A stretch of DNA of 64,000 nt, taken from NCBI RefSeq assembly GCF_030019515.1, contig NZ_JASEEQ010000006.1, positions 124,001 to 188,000 on the forward strand, read 5' to 3'. The stretch comes from Nocardioides sp. (lineage in GTDB: Bacteria; Actinomycetota; Actinomycetes; Propionibacteriales; Nocardioidaceae). The notes under the pieces were generated by a model. It was not told the origin of the DNA and did not search any database. It saw only the letters and a list, made by a program, of their open reading frames with translations. This document shows, in pieces, positions 52,035-60,597 of the stretch (the first letter of the stretch is position 1; each line of letters opens with the position of its first letter). The translations under genes were made by a program, and so were the position numbers.

Positions 52035-52151
52035 GGTCGACCACCCGGTCCACGCCGATGTCGTCGAGGAACGCCCGGTCGTGGCTCGGGGTGCCGTCGG
52101 GCCAGGCGAAGCCGAGGCCGGACGCGCTGATGACAGAGAGGGGTGCAGGCA
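52026..52151 (-). pseudogene. Internally deleted ABC-F ATPase remnant
   Basis: A 41-codon open frame reads as the N-terminus of an ABC-F protein (VISASGLGFAWPDGTP) joined in frame to the extreme C-terminal segment of the same family (SHDRAFLDDIGVDRVVDLS). The Walker A, signature and Walker B motifs and nearly all of the protein are missing. Start and stop codons remain. It overlaps the end of efeB by 9 nt. ABC-F proteins act at the ribosome and can give antibiotic resistance; this remnant cannot. Confidence 0.8.
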
Positions 52152-52250
52152 TGGCGAGGCTCCAGAAGAGGTGGCGGGGTGGGACGGCGACCTCAGAGCT
52201 TCACGTGGACCTGCCGACGAGAAGGGGATGGGACGGCGCCCAGGATAGGT

Positions 52251-52300
52251 CGGTCGCATCCGCGGACGCGACCGAATACCTGGTCCCGGTCGGGTACAGT
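52251..52300 (+). promoter_or_regulatory. Palindrome and candidate serA promoter
   Basis: A near-perfect palindrome (cggtcgc at 52251-52257, gcgaccg at 52268-52274, centre tccgcgga) lies 20 nt before a TACAGT -10 (52295-52300). The palindrome is a possible operator for serA, 75 nt upstream of its start. Confidence 0.45.
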
Positions 52301-52374
52301 GCGAGACGCAGCACAGCGTCGTGCGCCCACCCGAGACACCACCCGCCTTTCCGCGAGGACTCCACGCTGTGACC

Positions 52375-53979
52375 ATGCCCGCCGCCACGCCCGCCGATCG
52401 GCCCGTCGTACTCATCGCCGAGGAGCTCAGTCCGGCGACCGTCGAGGCGCTCGGTCCGGACTTCGAGATCCGGTACTGCGACGGCGCGGACCGGGGCGAG
52501 CTGCTGGCCGCGATCCCCGAGGCGGACGCGATCCTGGTGCGGTCCGCGACCAAGGTCGACGGCGAGGCGCTCGCCGCCGCCCGCCGGCTCAAGGTCATCG
52601 CCCGGGCCGGCGTGGGCCTGGACAACGTCGACGTGCGCGCGGCGACCCAGGCGGGCGTGATGGTCGTCAACGCCCCGACCTCCAACATCGTCTCCGCCGC
52701 CGAGCTCGCGGTCGCGCTGATGCTCGCGGCCGCCCGGCATGTCTCGCCGGCCCACGCCGCGTTGAAGAACGGTGAGTGGAAGCGGTCCCGCTACACCGGC
52801 ACCGAGCTCTACGAGAAGACCGTCGGCATCGTCGGGCTGGGCCGGATCGGGGTCCTGGTCGCGCAGCGGCTGAGCGCGTTCGGCATGAGGGTCGTCGCCT
52901 ACGACCCGTACGTGCAGGCCGGTCGGGCCGCGCAGATGGGCGTGCGGCTGGTCGACCTGGACACGCTGCTCGCCGAGGCCGACTTCATGTCCGTGCACCT
53001 GCCCAAGACCCCCGAGACCGTGGGCCTGATCGGCACCGACCAGCTCGCGAGGGTCAAGCCGTCGCTGGTGCTGGTCAACGCCGCGCGCGGGGGCATCGTC
53101 GAGGAGGCCGCGCTGTACGCCGCCCTCAAGGAGGGCCGGGTCGCGGCGGCGGGGCTCGACGTGTTCGCCCACGAGCCGTGCACCGACAGCCCGCTCTTCG
53201 AGCTGGAGAACGTCGTCGCTACGCCGCACCTGGGCGCGTCCACGGACGAGGCGCAGGAGAAGGCCGGCATCGCGGTCGCGAAGTCGGTGCGGCTCGCGCT
53301 GTCCGGTGAGCTGGTGCCCGACGCCGTGAACGTCCAGGGCGGCGTGATCGCCGAGGACGTGCGACCCGGCATCCCGCTCTCCGAGAAGCTCGGCCGGGTC
53401 TTCACCGCCGTCGCCGGCGAGGTCGCGCTGTCGATCGACGTCGAGGTGCGCGGCGAGATCACCGACTACGACGTCAAGGTGCTCGAGCTGGCGGCCCTCA
53501 AGGGGATCTTCACCGACATCGTCGAGGACCAGGTCTCCTACGTGAACGCGCCGCTGCTCGCGGCCGAGCGCGGCACCGCCGTACGCCTCGTCGCCGACCC
53601 GGAGAGCCCCGACCACCGCAACCTGATCACGATCCGCGGCACCCTCGCCGACGGCACGCAGGTGTCGGTCAGCGGCACCCTGATCGGGATCAACCAGAAG
53701 GAGCGGCTGGTCGAGGTCAACGGCTTCGACGTCGACCTCGAGCCGGCCGAGCACCTCGCGTTCCTCACCTACGAGGACCGGCCCGGCATGGTCGGCACCG
53801 TCGGCGTGATCATCGGCGACGCCGGCATCAACATCGCCGGCATGCAGGTCGCCCGCGCCGCCAAGGGCGGCCAGGCGCTGGTCGCGCTGTCGGTCGACAC
53901 TGCCATCCCGGCCGACGTGCTCGCCGAGATCCAGAGCGCCATCGACGCCATCGCGGTGCGCGCCGTCGACCTGGTCTGA
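52375..53979 (+). CDS. serA: D-3-phosphoglycerate dehydrogenase
   Basis: SerA starts serine synthesis by oxidising 3-phosphoglycerate with NAD+. The 534-aa long-form enzyme has the Rossmann loop VGIVGLGRIGVLVAQRL near residue 147 and catalytic residues in NAARGGIVEEAAL (Arg) and ATPHLGASTDEAQ (His near residue 285). An intervening domain follows, and a C-terminal ACT domain (AFLTYEDRPGMVGTVGVIIGDAGINIAGMQV) allows serine feedback. ATG 52375 is used; GTG 52369 is in frame. A hairpin at 53993-54016 follows. Confidence 0.96.
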   Translation: MPAATPADRPVVLIAEELSPATVEALGPDFEIRYCDGADRGELLAAIPEADAILVRSATKVDGEALAAARRLKVIARAGVGLDNVDVRAATQAGVMVVNAPTSNIVSAAELAVALMLAAARHVSPAHAALKNGEWKRSRYTGTELYEKTVGIVGLGRIGVLVAQRLSAFGMRVVAYDPYVQAGRAAQMGVRLVDLDTLLAEADFMSVHLPKTPETVGLIGTDQLARVKPSLVLVNAARGGIVEEAALYAALKEGRVAAAGLDVFAHEPCTDSPLFELENVVATPHLGASTDEAQEKAGIAVAKSVRLALSGELVPDAVNVQGGVIAEDVRPGIPLSEKLGRVFTAVAGEVALSIDVEVRGEITDYDVKVLELAALKGIFTDIVEDQVSYVNAPLLAAERGTAVRLVADPESPDHRNLITIRGTLADGTQVSVSGTLIGINQKERLVEVNGFDVDLEPAEHLAFLTYEDRPGMVGTVGVIIGDAGINIAGMQVARAAKGGQALVALSVDTAIPADVLAEIQSAIDAIAVRAVDLV

Positions 53980-53992
53980 TCCCGTCGGCTCG

Positions 53993-54016
53993 GCTCAGCC
54001 CGAGCACGGGCTGGGC
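53993..54016. terminator. Bidirectional hairpin after serA
   Basis: The inverted repeat gctcagcccg/cgggctgggc with a 4-nt loop (agca) lies between the convergent serA and deacetylase genes and touches the stop of the latter. Confidence 0.6.
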
Positions 54017-54915
54017 TACTGAGGATCGAGGACCGGCCGGGACAGGGTGCGCGGCGTCAGGCCGAGGGCGCGGACGTGCTCGGCGATCGCACGTAGTGGA
54101 GCGACCCAGACGTCGCCGTACTGCACGGCCCGCTCGACGACGCGCTCGAGTGCGAGCGCCCGCGACGGGCGGCCGCTGAGGAACGGGTGGTTGGTGAGCG
54201 CGAAGCAGCCGCCGACCGAGCGCATCGCGTCGAGCTCCAGGCTCCACATCTCCTGTGCCTTGGCGGGGCTCTCGATCAGGCCCTCCCCGGACACGCCGGG
54301 GATGAAGCAGTACTGCTCCCAGTCGTCGAGCGCCCACTGGATCGGGATCTCGACGATCGACGGAACGTCCGGTACGCCGGCGGTCGCCAGCTCGTAGGGG
54401 ACGTCGGCGTCCATCAGGCTGGAGTCGTAGAGGAACCCACGCTCGGCGAGCAGCGACGCGGTCGCCCAGGTCGGCTCCCACATCGGCGCCCGATAGCCCA
54501 CGGGCCGGACGCCGGCGACGCGTTCCAGAGCCTCGAGCCCGCGATCGAGGTACGTCGCCTCGGTCTCGGGGTCGACGCCCTCGAGGGTCTCGTGCAGGTA
54601 CCCGTGATGGGCGACCTCGTGGCCCGCGGCGACGATGTCTCGCACGACGCCGGGGTAGCGCTCGGCGGTGTAGCCGGGCACGAAGAACGTCGCCTGCAGG
54701 CCGTGCCGGTCGAGGATGCCGAGGATCCTCGGCACCCCGACGAGCGGTCCGTAGGACTGGTGGCTCATCACCCCCGGCCGGTCGGCGGTCGCCGGCGAGG
54801 CATGGAGGACGGCCGACTCGGCGTCGACGTCGAAGCAGAACGAGGCGGCGGCCGTCGATCCGTTCGGCCAGGTGATCGGCCCGGCCGGGACGGGGCCCGG
54901 CGTCGCGCCGGTCAC
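54016..54915 (-). CDS. Polysaccharide-deacetylase-family amidohydrolase (imidase/PuuE-like)
   Basis: This is a 299-aa NodB-fold protein with metal and catalytic residues: FCFDVDAESAV near residue 27 and HEVAHHGYLHETLEG near residue 100 (H-x3-H type). C-terminal motifs include MWEPTW and TNHPFLSGRPSRALAL. The lack of a signal peptide, and MSHQSYGPLVG near residue 50, favour the cytosolic cyclic-imide hydrolase/allantoinase (PuuE) branch over cell-wall deacetylases. GTG 54915 overlaps the ureohydrolase stop by 4 nt. It probably opens a cyclic amide or imide in the pathway; the substrate is unknown. Confidence 0.82.
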   Translation of the reverse strand: MTGATPGPVPAGPITWPNGSTAAASFCFDVDAESAVLHASPATADRPGVMSHQSYGPLVGVPRILGILDRHGLQATFFVPGYTAERYPGVVRDIVAAGHEVAHHGYLHETLEGVDPETEATYLDRGLEALERVAGVRPVGYRAPMWEPTWATASLLAERGFLYDSSLMDADVPYELATAGVPDVPSIVEIPIQWALDDWEQYCFIPGVSGEGLIESPAKAQEMWSLELDAMRSVGGCFALTNHPFLSGRPSRALALERVVERAVQYGDVWVAPLRAIAEHVRALGLTPRTLSRPVLDPQ

Positions 54916-55877
54916 CGGCGGTTCCAGGCGAAGACCGAGCAGTACTCGTAGGCCAGGTTCGCCGCGGCGATCGCGGTGATCTCCGCGTGGTCGTACGGCG
55001 GTGACACCTCGACGACGTCGGCGCCGACGACGTGCGCGCCGGCGAACCCGCGGACCATCTCGAGCAGCTCTCGGCTGGTCAGCCCGCCGGCCTCGGGGGT
55101 GCCGGTGCCCGGGGCGAAACCGGGGTCGAGCACGTCGATGTCGATCGAGATGTAGACCGGCGCGTCGCCGACCCGTTCGCGGACCCGCTCCACCACGCCA
55201 TCCGCGCCGAGGCGGTCCAGGTCGCGGGCCGGCACGATCGAGAAGCCCATGGAGGCATCATCGGCGAGGTCGTCTCGCGAGTACAGCGACCCGCGGATCC
55301 CCACGTGCATGGTGTGGTCGGCGTCGAGCAGGCCCTCCTGCCAGGCCCTCCGGAACGGCGTCCCGTGGGTGAAGGGCGCGTCGAAGTAGGTGTCCCACGT
55401 GTCGAGGTGGGCGTCGAAGTGCACCAGCGCGATCGGCCCGTGCTGTGCCTTCAGGGCACGCAGCGCCGGCAGTGTGACCGTGTGGTCACCGCCGAGCAGG
55501 ACGACGTTGCGCCCGTCCGCCGACAGCTCCCGCACACCCGCCTCGATCTGCTCGAGGGCGTCCTCGATCGAGAACGGGTTGGCGGCGATGTCGCCGGCGT
55601 CGACCACCTGGACCCCGGCGAACGGCGAGACGTCGAGCGCGGGGTTGTACGGCCGCAGCAGGCGCGAACCCTGCCGGATGTGCGACGGCCCGAAGCGCGC
55701 GCCGGGGCGGTAGGTGACACCGGAGTCGAAGGGGACGCCGACCACGGCCACGTCGAACGCCTCCACGTCCTCTCGGCGAGGTAGTCGCGCGAACGTGCTG
55801 TGCCCCGCGAATCGGGGGACCTGCAGACCGTCGACCGGTCCGACCGTGCCGCCGTCGTTGACCCGAGGCTCGTGCAT
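54912..55877 (-). CDS. Ureohydrolase (agmatinase/guanidinobutyrase-like)
   Basis: The 321-aa arginase-fold enzyme has the three manganese-ligand motifs: GGDHTVTLPAL near residue 127, DAHLDTWDTY near 150 and SIDIDVLDPGFAPGTGTPE near 240. It hydrolyses a guanidino compound to urea and an amine. Overall form resembles agmatinase, guanidinobutyrase and guanidinopropionase, which cannot be separated by eye. ATG 55877 has AAGGAG upstream. It sits between a short-chain dehydrogenase gene and the deacetylase-family gene in one transcription unit. Confidence 0.9.
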   Translation of the reverse strand: MHEPRVNDGGTVGPVDGLQVPRFAGHSTFARLPRREDVEAFDVAVVGVPFDSGVTYRPGARFGPSHIRQGSRLLRPYNPALDVSPFAGVQVVDAGDIAANPFSIEDALEQIEAGVRELSADGRNVVLLGGDHTVTLPALRALKAQHGPIALVHFDAHLDTWDTYFDAPFTHGTPFRRAWQEGLLDADHTMHVGIRGSLYSRDDLADDASMGFSIVPARDLDRLGADGVVERVRERVGDAPVYISIDIDVLDPGFAPGTGTPEAGGLTSRELLEMVRGFAGAHVVGADVVEVSPPYDHAEITAIAAANLAYEYCSVFAWNRR

Positions 55878-55909
55878 GGGGCTCCTTCTTCTCGTTGCGT
55901 TGCGAGCGC

Positions 55910-56683
55910 TCAGGCTCGGGAGCGGGTCGACCCGCCGTTGACCTGGAGGACCTGCCCCACGAACGCGGCGACTCGCGGGTCGGCGAGCAGCGCCACGGTG
56001 GCCGCGATCTCGTCGGGCCGCCCGACGCGGCGCATCGGGATGCCCTGGGCGTACTCCGCCACGATGTGCTCCCGGGTGACTCCCGCGGCTCGGGCGTCGA
56101 CCTCGAGCTGTGGGCTGTCGATGACGCCCGGTGCCACCGCGTTGACGATGACGCCCTGCGGCGCCAGCTCCCGACCGAGCGTCTTGGTCAGGGAGATCAG
56201 CCCGGCCTTGGACGCGGCATACGCCGTCGCCTGCGGCCAGCCGGTGACGCCCCACTCCGAGGACACGATGACGATCCGCCCGAAGCGGGCGCGCAACATG
56301 CCGGGCAGCACCGCCTGGATCAGGTGGAACGCGCCGCCCAGGTTGGTGTCGACGACCCGCCACCAGTCGTCGAGGTCGTGGTCGACGAGGGCGCCCATCG
56401 TCATGTACGCGTGGTTGAGGACGAGGACGTCGACCGGGCCGACGGTCCGCGCGAGGTCGTCGACCTGCGCGAACACCGCCTCGCGGTCCGACACGTCCGC
56501 CGGGGCGGCCACACCGCCGGTCGCGGCGACCACCGAGTCCACCCGGGCGTCGTGCTCGATGTCGTTGACGGCCACGGTGGCGCCGTCGTGGGCGAGTCGC
56601 TCGGCGATGGCCCGCCCGATGCCCTGGCCCGCCCCGGTCACGAGGGCGACCCGGCCGGCCAGCGGACGCTGGGCCGCAGTCAT
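55910..56683 (-). CDS. Short-chain dehydrogenase/reductase
   Basis: This is a 257-aa classical SDR: cofactor motif TGAGQGIGRA near residue 18, NHAYM-type NNAG position (VLVLNHAYM), and catalytic YAASK in AYAASKAGLISL near residue 155, with Ser in IVSSEWGV. It probably oxidises an alcohol or reduces a carbonyl in the pathway. It starts 1 nt from the stop of the second SDR gene (shared base at 56683), so the two are coupled and may act in sequence. Confidence 0.92.
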   Translation of the reverse strand: MTAAQRPLAGRVALVTGAGQGIGRAIAERLAHDGATVAVNDIEHDARVDSVVAATGGVAAPADVSDREAVFAQVDDLARTVGPVDVLVLNHAYMTMGALVDHDLDDWWRVVDTNLGGAFHLIQAVLPGMLRARFGRIVIVSSEWGVTGWPQATAYAASKAGLISLTKTLGRELAPQGVIVNAVAPGVIDSPQLEVDARAAGVTREHIVAEYAQGIPMRRVGRPDEIAATVALLADPRVAAFVGQVLQVNGGSTRSRA

Positions 56684-57405
56684 CAGATCACCGCCCCGGC
56701 GTTCGGCGACAGGATCTCACCGGTCATGAACGTGGCCTCCTCGACCAGGTACGTCACGGTACGTGCGACCTCCTCGGGTGCGACGAGCCGGCGAAGCGGG
56801 ATGGTGGCCAGGTAGTCCGGGTCGCGCCACGGGGAGTCGGCCCCGATCAGCGGCGTGTCGGTGGGCCCGGGTGCGACGGCGTTGACCCGGACGCCGGTGT
56901 CGGCTACCTCGGCCGCGAGACTGCGGACCAGGCCGATGATCGCACCCTTCGCGGCGGCGTAGTGCGCATCGCGATCCCCGCCCCCGATGGCCAGCTCCGA
57001 GGTCACGGCGACGATGCTGCCGTGCCCCTGCTCGGTCATCTGCGGCAGCACGGCACGGACGAGGTTCACGAGGCCGCCGAGGTGGACGCGCAGCATCGCG
57101 TTCCACTCCGCGGGGGTGATGTCGCCGAAGTCGGCCATCGCGTAGTGGCCGGCCGCGGAGACCACCGCGTCCACCGGCCCCAGCTCGCGTACGACGCCAG
57201 CGACCGCGTCCTGCACGGCTGGAGCGTCCGCGACGTCGACGACCGTGCTGGCGTCCCACTCGGAGGGACGCAGGTCGAAGCCGGCGACGCGCCAGCCGCG
57301 GCTGGTCAGCTCCGCGGCCACGGCGGCTCCGATGCCGCTCGCGGCGCCGGTCACGATCGCGACGCGTGGCCGCGGCTCCGCGTCAGGCACGCTGCCGGTG
57401 CTCAC
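56683..57405 (-). CDS. Short-chain dehydrogenase/reductase (second copy)
   Basis: This is a 240-aa SDR with TGAASGIGAAV near residue 21, the catalytic YAAAK in HYAAAKGAIIGL near residue 150, and Ser in VAVTSELAIG. The cofactor strand VAGFDLRPSEW suggests an NAD+ preference (Asp after the strand). It is only moderately similar to the neighbouring SDR, so the pair probably uses different substrates and is not a recent duplicate. GTG 57405 overlaps the permease stop by 4 nt. Confidence 0.9.
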   Translation of the reverse strand: MSTGSVPDAEPRPRVAIVTGAASGIGAAVAAELTSRGWRVAGFDLRPSEWDASTVVDVADAPAVQDAVAGVVRELGPVDAVVSAAGHYAMADFGDITPAEWNAMLRVHLGGLVNLVRAVLPQMTEQGHGSIVAVTSELAIGGGDRDAHYAAAKGAIIGLVRSLAAEVADTGVRVNAVAPGPTDTPLIGADSPWRDPDYLATIPLRRLVAPEEVARTVTYLVEEATFMTGEILSPNAGAVI

Positions 57406-58919
57406 ACGCCGTCCAGCGCGCGGGTCTCTTCCGCCGTGGACGCCGACTCGCCGGCGAGATACTCGCGCGTCTCCGCGTCGTCCTCGGGGTCGTCGACCTC
57501 GAACGTCGGGAACGTCGTGATCTCGTCGCGCCGGGCGGCGTAGATCGCTGCGCCGACGAGCGCGAGGGCGATCACGGCCAGCGCCACGGACCAGTTGAGG
57601 AACGGGGTGTCCGGGTAGAAGTTGCGGGGCCAGGCGATGTTGAGGAACTGGAAGGTGGCCCACAGCACCGCGGCCACCGAGACGGCCATGCTCCAGCGCC
57701 CCAGGCTGAACGGCCCGGGCTGCCAGCCGCCGCGCAGCCGGACCACCAGGTTGCCCGCCAGGGGGAACAGGAACGCCAGGTAGAAGCCGCCGGAGGTGAA
57801 GTTGAGCATCAGCGTGTAGAAGTCCGGCGCGAGCTGGCTGAGCACGATGACGATCGTCCCGATCGTGGTGGCGACCAGGAGCGCGGACACCGGCTGCTTC
57901 TGGACCTTGGTCAGCTTGGCCATCAGGTGCGGCGCCGGGAGGGCCCGGTCGCGAGCGTAGGACCAGATCAGCCGCGAGGCCGAGGTCTGCAGGGCCAGGA
58001 AGGAGGCCAGGAAGCCGACCGTGAACAAGACCTCGGCCAGCTTGGCGGGGCCCGACCCGAGCTGGAACGCGAGCGTGTCGTAGACGGGGTCCGCGCTGTT
58101 GGCGGCGATGTCCTCGGGGATGGCGAGGATGATCGCGAGGGCGGAGAACATCACGATGAGGGCGATGAAGGCGATCGAGAAGATGACCGCCTTGGGCAGG
58201 TTCCGCCGCGGGTGATGGACCTCCTCGGCGATCGAGCCGGCGCTCTCGAAGCCGACGAACGACCAGCCCACGAAGGCCATCGACACCAGGAACGGCCCCG
58301 AGAGGCTCAGGTAGCCAGGGTCGCCGAACCCGTCGGTCAGGCTGGAGAACGAGTTCTCGCGGTGGAACAGGATCAGCCACATCCCGAGGCCGATCGAGCC
58401 GATGATCTCGGCGATGATGCTGCTGGTCATCAGGATCCGGAGCACCAGGCGGCCGGCGATGTTCGCCGCCGTACCGAGCATGAGGATCACCCAGGCGACC
58501 ATCGCCTGCTCGCCGGCACTCAACTCCCAGCCGAACACGTTGCCGACGAAGCCCGCCGCGAACATGGACACGGCCGACATCGCGACCACCAACGTCCACA
58601 TGTAGACCCACCCCGCGGACCAGCCGTAGCCCTGGCCCAACAGCTTCCGGGACCACTGGTAGATCGAGCCCTCGATCGGCCAGCGCGAGACGAGCTCGGC
58701 GAACACCATCGCGACCAGGAGCTGGCCCCCGAACACGATCAGGAAGTTCCACCAGAACGAGGGACCGGCGGTGCTGTAGGCGAGTCCGAAGATGCCGTAG
58801 AGCGCGACGATCGGCGAGATGAAGGCGAAGGCGAACGCGAACGCGGACCAGAGCGTGAACTCGCGCTTGAGGCGATGGTCGGAATGGACGTCTTCGGTCC
58901 GGATCTGCTCAGTCGGCAT
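57402..58919 (-). CDS. APC-family amino-acid/amine permease
   Basis: The 505-aa transporter has 12 or so spans with the APC features AFAFISPIVALYGIFGLAY near residue 30 and SRWPIEGSIYQWSRKLLG near 80. WSFVGFESAGSIAEEVHHPRRNLPKA near 210 is the conserved Glu/His region. It imports an amino acid, amine or ring compound for the enzymes encoded downstream. ATG 58919 has GAGAGGA upstream and leads a five-gene unit on the minus strand, divergent from a PucR regulator. Confidence 0.9.
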   Translation of the reverse strand: MPTEQIRTEDVHSDHRLKREFTLWSAFAFAFAFISPIVALYGIFGLAYSTAGPSFWWNFLIVFGGQLLVAMVFAELVSRWPIEGSIYQWSRKLLGQGYGWSAGWVYMWTLVVAMSAVSMFAAGFVGNVFGWELSAGEQAMVAWVILMLGTAANIAGRLVLRILMTSSIIAEIIGSIGLGMWLILFHRENSFSSLTDGFGDPGYLSLSGPFLVSMAFVGWSFVGFESAGSIAEEVHHPRRNLPKAVIFSIAFIALIVMFSALAIILAIPEDIAANSADPVYDTLAFQLGSGPAKLAEVLFTVGFLASFLALQTSASRLIWSYARDRALPAPHLMAKLTKVQKQPVSALLVATTIGTIVIVLSQLAPDFYTLMLNFTSGGFYLAFLFPLAGNLVVRLRGGWQPGPFSLGRWSMAVSVAAVLWATFQFLNIAWPRNFYPDTPFLNWSVALAVIALALVGAAIYAARRDEITTFPTFEVDDPEDDAETREYLAGESASTAEETRALDGV

Positions 58920-58989
58920 GCGTGGATCCTCTCGGGGTTGCGCACAGGATGAGAGCCAGGTCACTCGGCGGACAAGATGGAGCGCCACA

Positions 58990-59003
58990 ACTTCGGCCGA
59001 AGT
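58990..59003. promoter_or_regulatory. 14-bp palindrome between permease and PucR genes
   Basis: The perfect dyad acttcggccgaagt lies in the 146-nt divergent region. It is a candidate operator for the PucR regulator controlling both directions. Confidence 0.45.
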
Positions 59004-59065
59004 GCCAACGGGGTGGGTGGGCCGATGTGGACTTGCACAACGCCCGCGGGCCGTAGGCTGCGAGC

Positions 59066-60457
59066 GTGACCGGCAACCCTCCGGCCGCTCCGGTTGCTCC
59101 GGCCCGGCCCGCCGCCCCGGTGGGTGCGATGACCGTGCGCGACCTGCTGGCCGTGCCGCGCCTCGGCCTCAGGCTGCTCGCCGCCGACGATGCGATCGAC
59201 GCGGTGATCCGTTGGGCTCATCCCACCGAGCTGGTGGACCCGCGGCCCTATCTCCAGGGCGGCGAGCTCGTGCTGACCGTGGGCACCTCGCTGGCGGAGG
59301 ACCCCGCGCAGTGCGGGCCGTTCGTGGATCGGCTGCTGGACGCGGGCGCCTGTGCCGTGGGCTATGGCGTGGGGGACGTCACCGAGGCGGTTCCCGAGGA
59401 CCTCCTCGCGGCCTGTCGCGAGCGCGGCCTGCCACTGCTCGAGGTCCCCGCCGCAGTCCCGTTCCAGGCGATCACCGAGCTGCTCGCCGACCGGCGCGCG
59501 GAGGCTCGCACCGCGGTGGAGCGGCAGGTCCACCAGCTGTCCGTCCAGCTGCTCGACGCGATGGCCGCCGACCGGTCGTTGGAGGAGCTGCTCGCGATCG
59601 TCACCTCCGAGCTCGGCGGTCGGCTGGCCTACCGCGACGGCGAGCTCGGGTGGGAGCCGACCGGGGACACCGACGTACCACCGTCATCCTCGATGCTGCG
59701 GCACGTCGGCTCCGTGCTCGCGGTACGTCGTCACGAGGAGGACCTCGCCCTCGCCCACCGGCGGGCGGAGGCCGGCCGACTGCTCCGGTTGGTCGCCGAG
59801 GGGAAGGCCGACCCCGAGAGCCTGCGCGACGCGTTGACCGCCGCGGGAGTCGACGCGGACGGCCGGATGGTCCTCGCCGCCTGGCCCGAGAGGGCCGCCG
59901 CCCTGATCGCCGACGGCCTGGGCGGCGCGCTGTTCGCCGACCTTCCGGGTGCCGGGGGCGGCACCGGGACCTGCGTGAGCCTGAGCGGTGACGGCAACGT
60001 CGTGCTGCAGGTCGCGGTCGACAGCGCCCTGCCCTGCGGGGTCGCAGCGCCCTGCCTGCTCGGCGACGTCGCGTCCGCACTGCCCGCCGCGGTCGCGGCA
60101 CTGGACCTCTCCCGTCGCCGCGGGGCACCGGCGACCAACCGAGATCTGGTGAGCTTCGACGGCCTTCTCGAGCAGCAGCCGCTCGACCGGTTGCGTCCGT
60201 TCGTGGAGACGCTCCTGATCCCGCTGGCCGAGCACGACCGCGATCACGGCACCGCACTCGTTGCGACGCTGCGCGCCTTCCTCGCCGGAGCAGGCTCGAT
60301 CGCGAGGACCGCGCAGGACCTGCATCTGCACCCGAACTCACTGCGCCACCGGCTGAAGCGGATCGGCGAGCTGACCGGTGCGGATCCGCGGACCTTCGCC
60401 GACCGCGTCGCGCTGGCCGTCGGGCTGTGGGCCTGGGAGCGCCGCGGTCGACGCTGA
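59066..60457 (+). CDS. PucR-family transcriptional regulator
   Basis: The 463-aa activator has an N-terminal PucR domain (TVRDLLAVPRLGLRLLAADD, then WAHPTELVDPRPYLQGGELVLTVG) and a GGDEF-like middle. A C-terminal PucR-type HTH (LRAFLAGAGSIARTAQDLHLHPNSLRHRLKRIGELTG) closes it. The class controls purine, amino-acid and amine catabolism. The gene stands divergent to the permease/ureohydrolase unit. A TAGGCT -10 (59054-59059) ends 6 nt before the GTG start, so the transcript may be leaderless. Confidence 0.92.
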   Translation: MTGNPPAAPVAPARPAAPVGAMTVRDLLAVPRLGLRLLAADDAIDAVIRWAHPTELVDPRPYLQGGELVLTVGTSLAEDPAQCGPFVDRLLDAGACAVGYGVGDVTEAVPEDLLAACRERGLPLLEVPAAVPFQAITELLADRRAEARTAVERQVHQLSVQLLDAMAADRSLEELLAIVTSELGGRLAYRDGELGWEPTGDTDVPPSSSMLRHVGSVLAVRRHEEDLALAHRRAEAGRLLRLVAEGKADPESLRDALTAAGVDADGRMVLAAWPERAAALIADGLGGALFADLPGAGGGTGTCVSLSGDGNVVLQVAVDSALPCGVAAPCLLGDVASALPAAVAALDLSRRRGAPATNRDLVSFDGLLEQQPLDRLRPFVETLLIPLAEHDRDHGTALVATLRAFLAGAGSIARTAQDLHLHPNSLRHRLKRIGELTGADPRTFADRVALAVGLWAWERRGRR

Positions 60458-60498
60458 CCACCAGCCCGCACGGCGGTCGAGTGCGGGCGATCGGTGGT
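60457..60498 (+). terminator. Hairpin after the PucR gene
   Basis: An 8-bp stem (gcccgcac/gtgcgggc, 60464-60471 and 60481-60488) is extended by accacc/ggtggt outside it. There is no T-run. Confidence 0.5.
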
Positions 60499-60597
60499 TG
60501 CGGTGGCGGGAACGAGATGACGTGGTCACCGCCGGCGGTGGTACAGGGGACGGTGCCTACGGCCGGCGCCCGGCTCGCGGTCGGCGGTGGTCGACCT

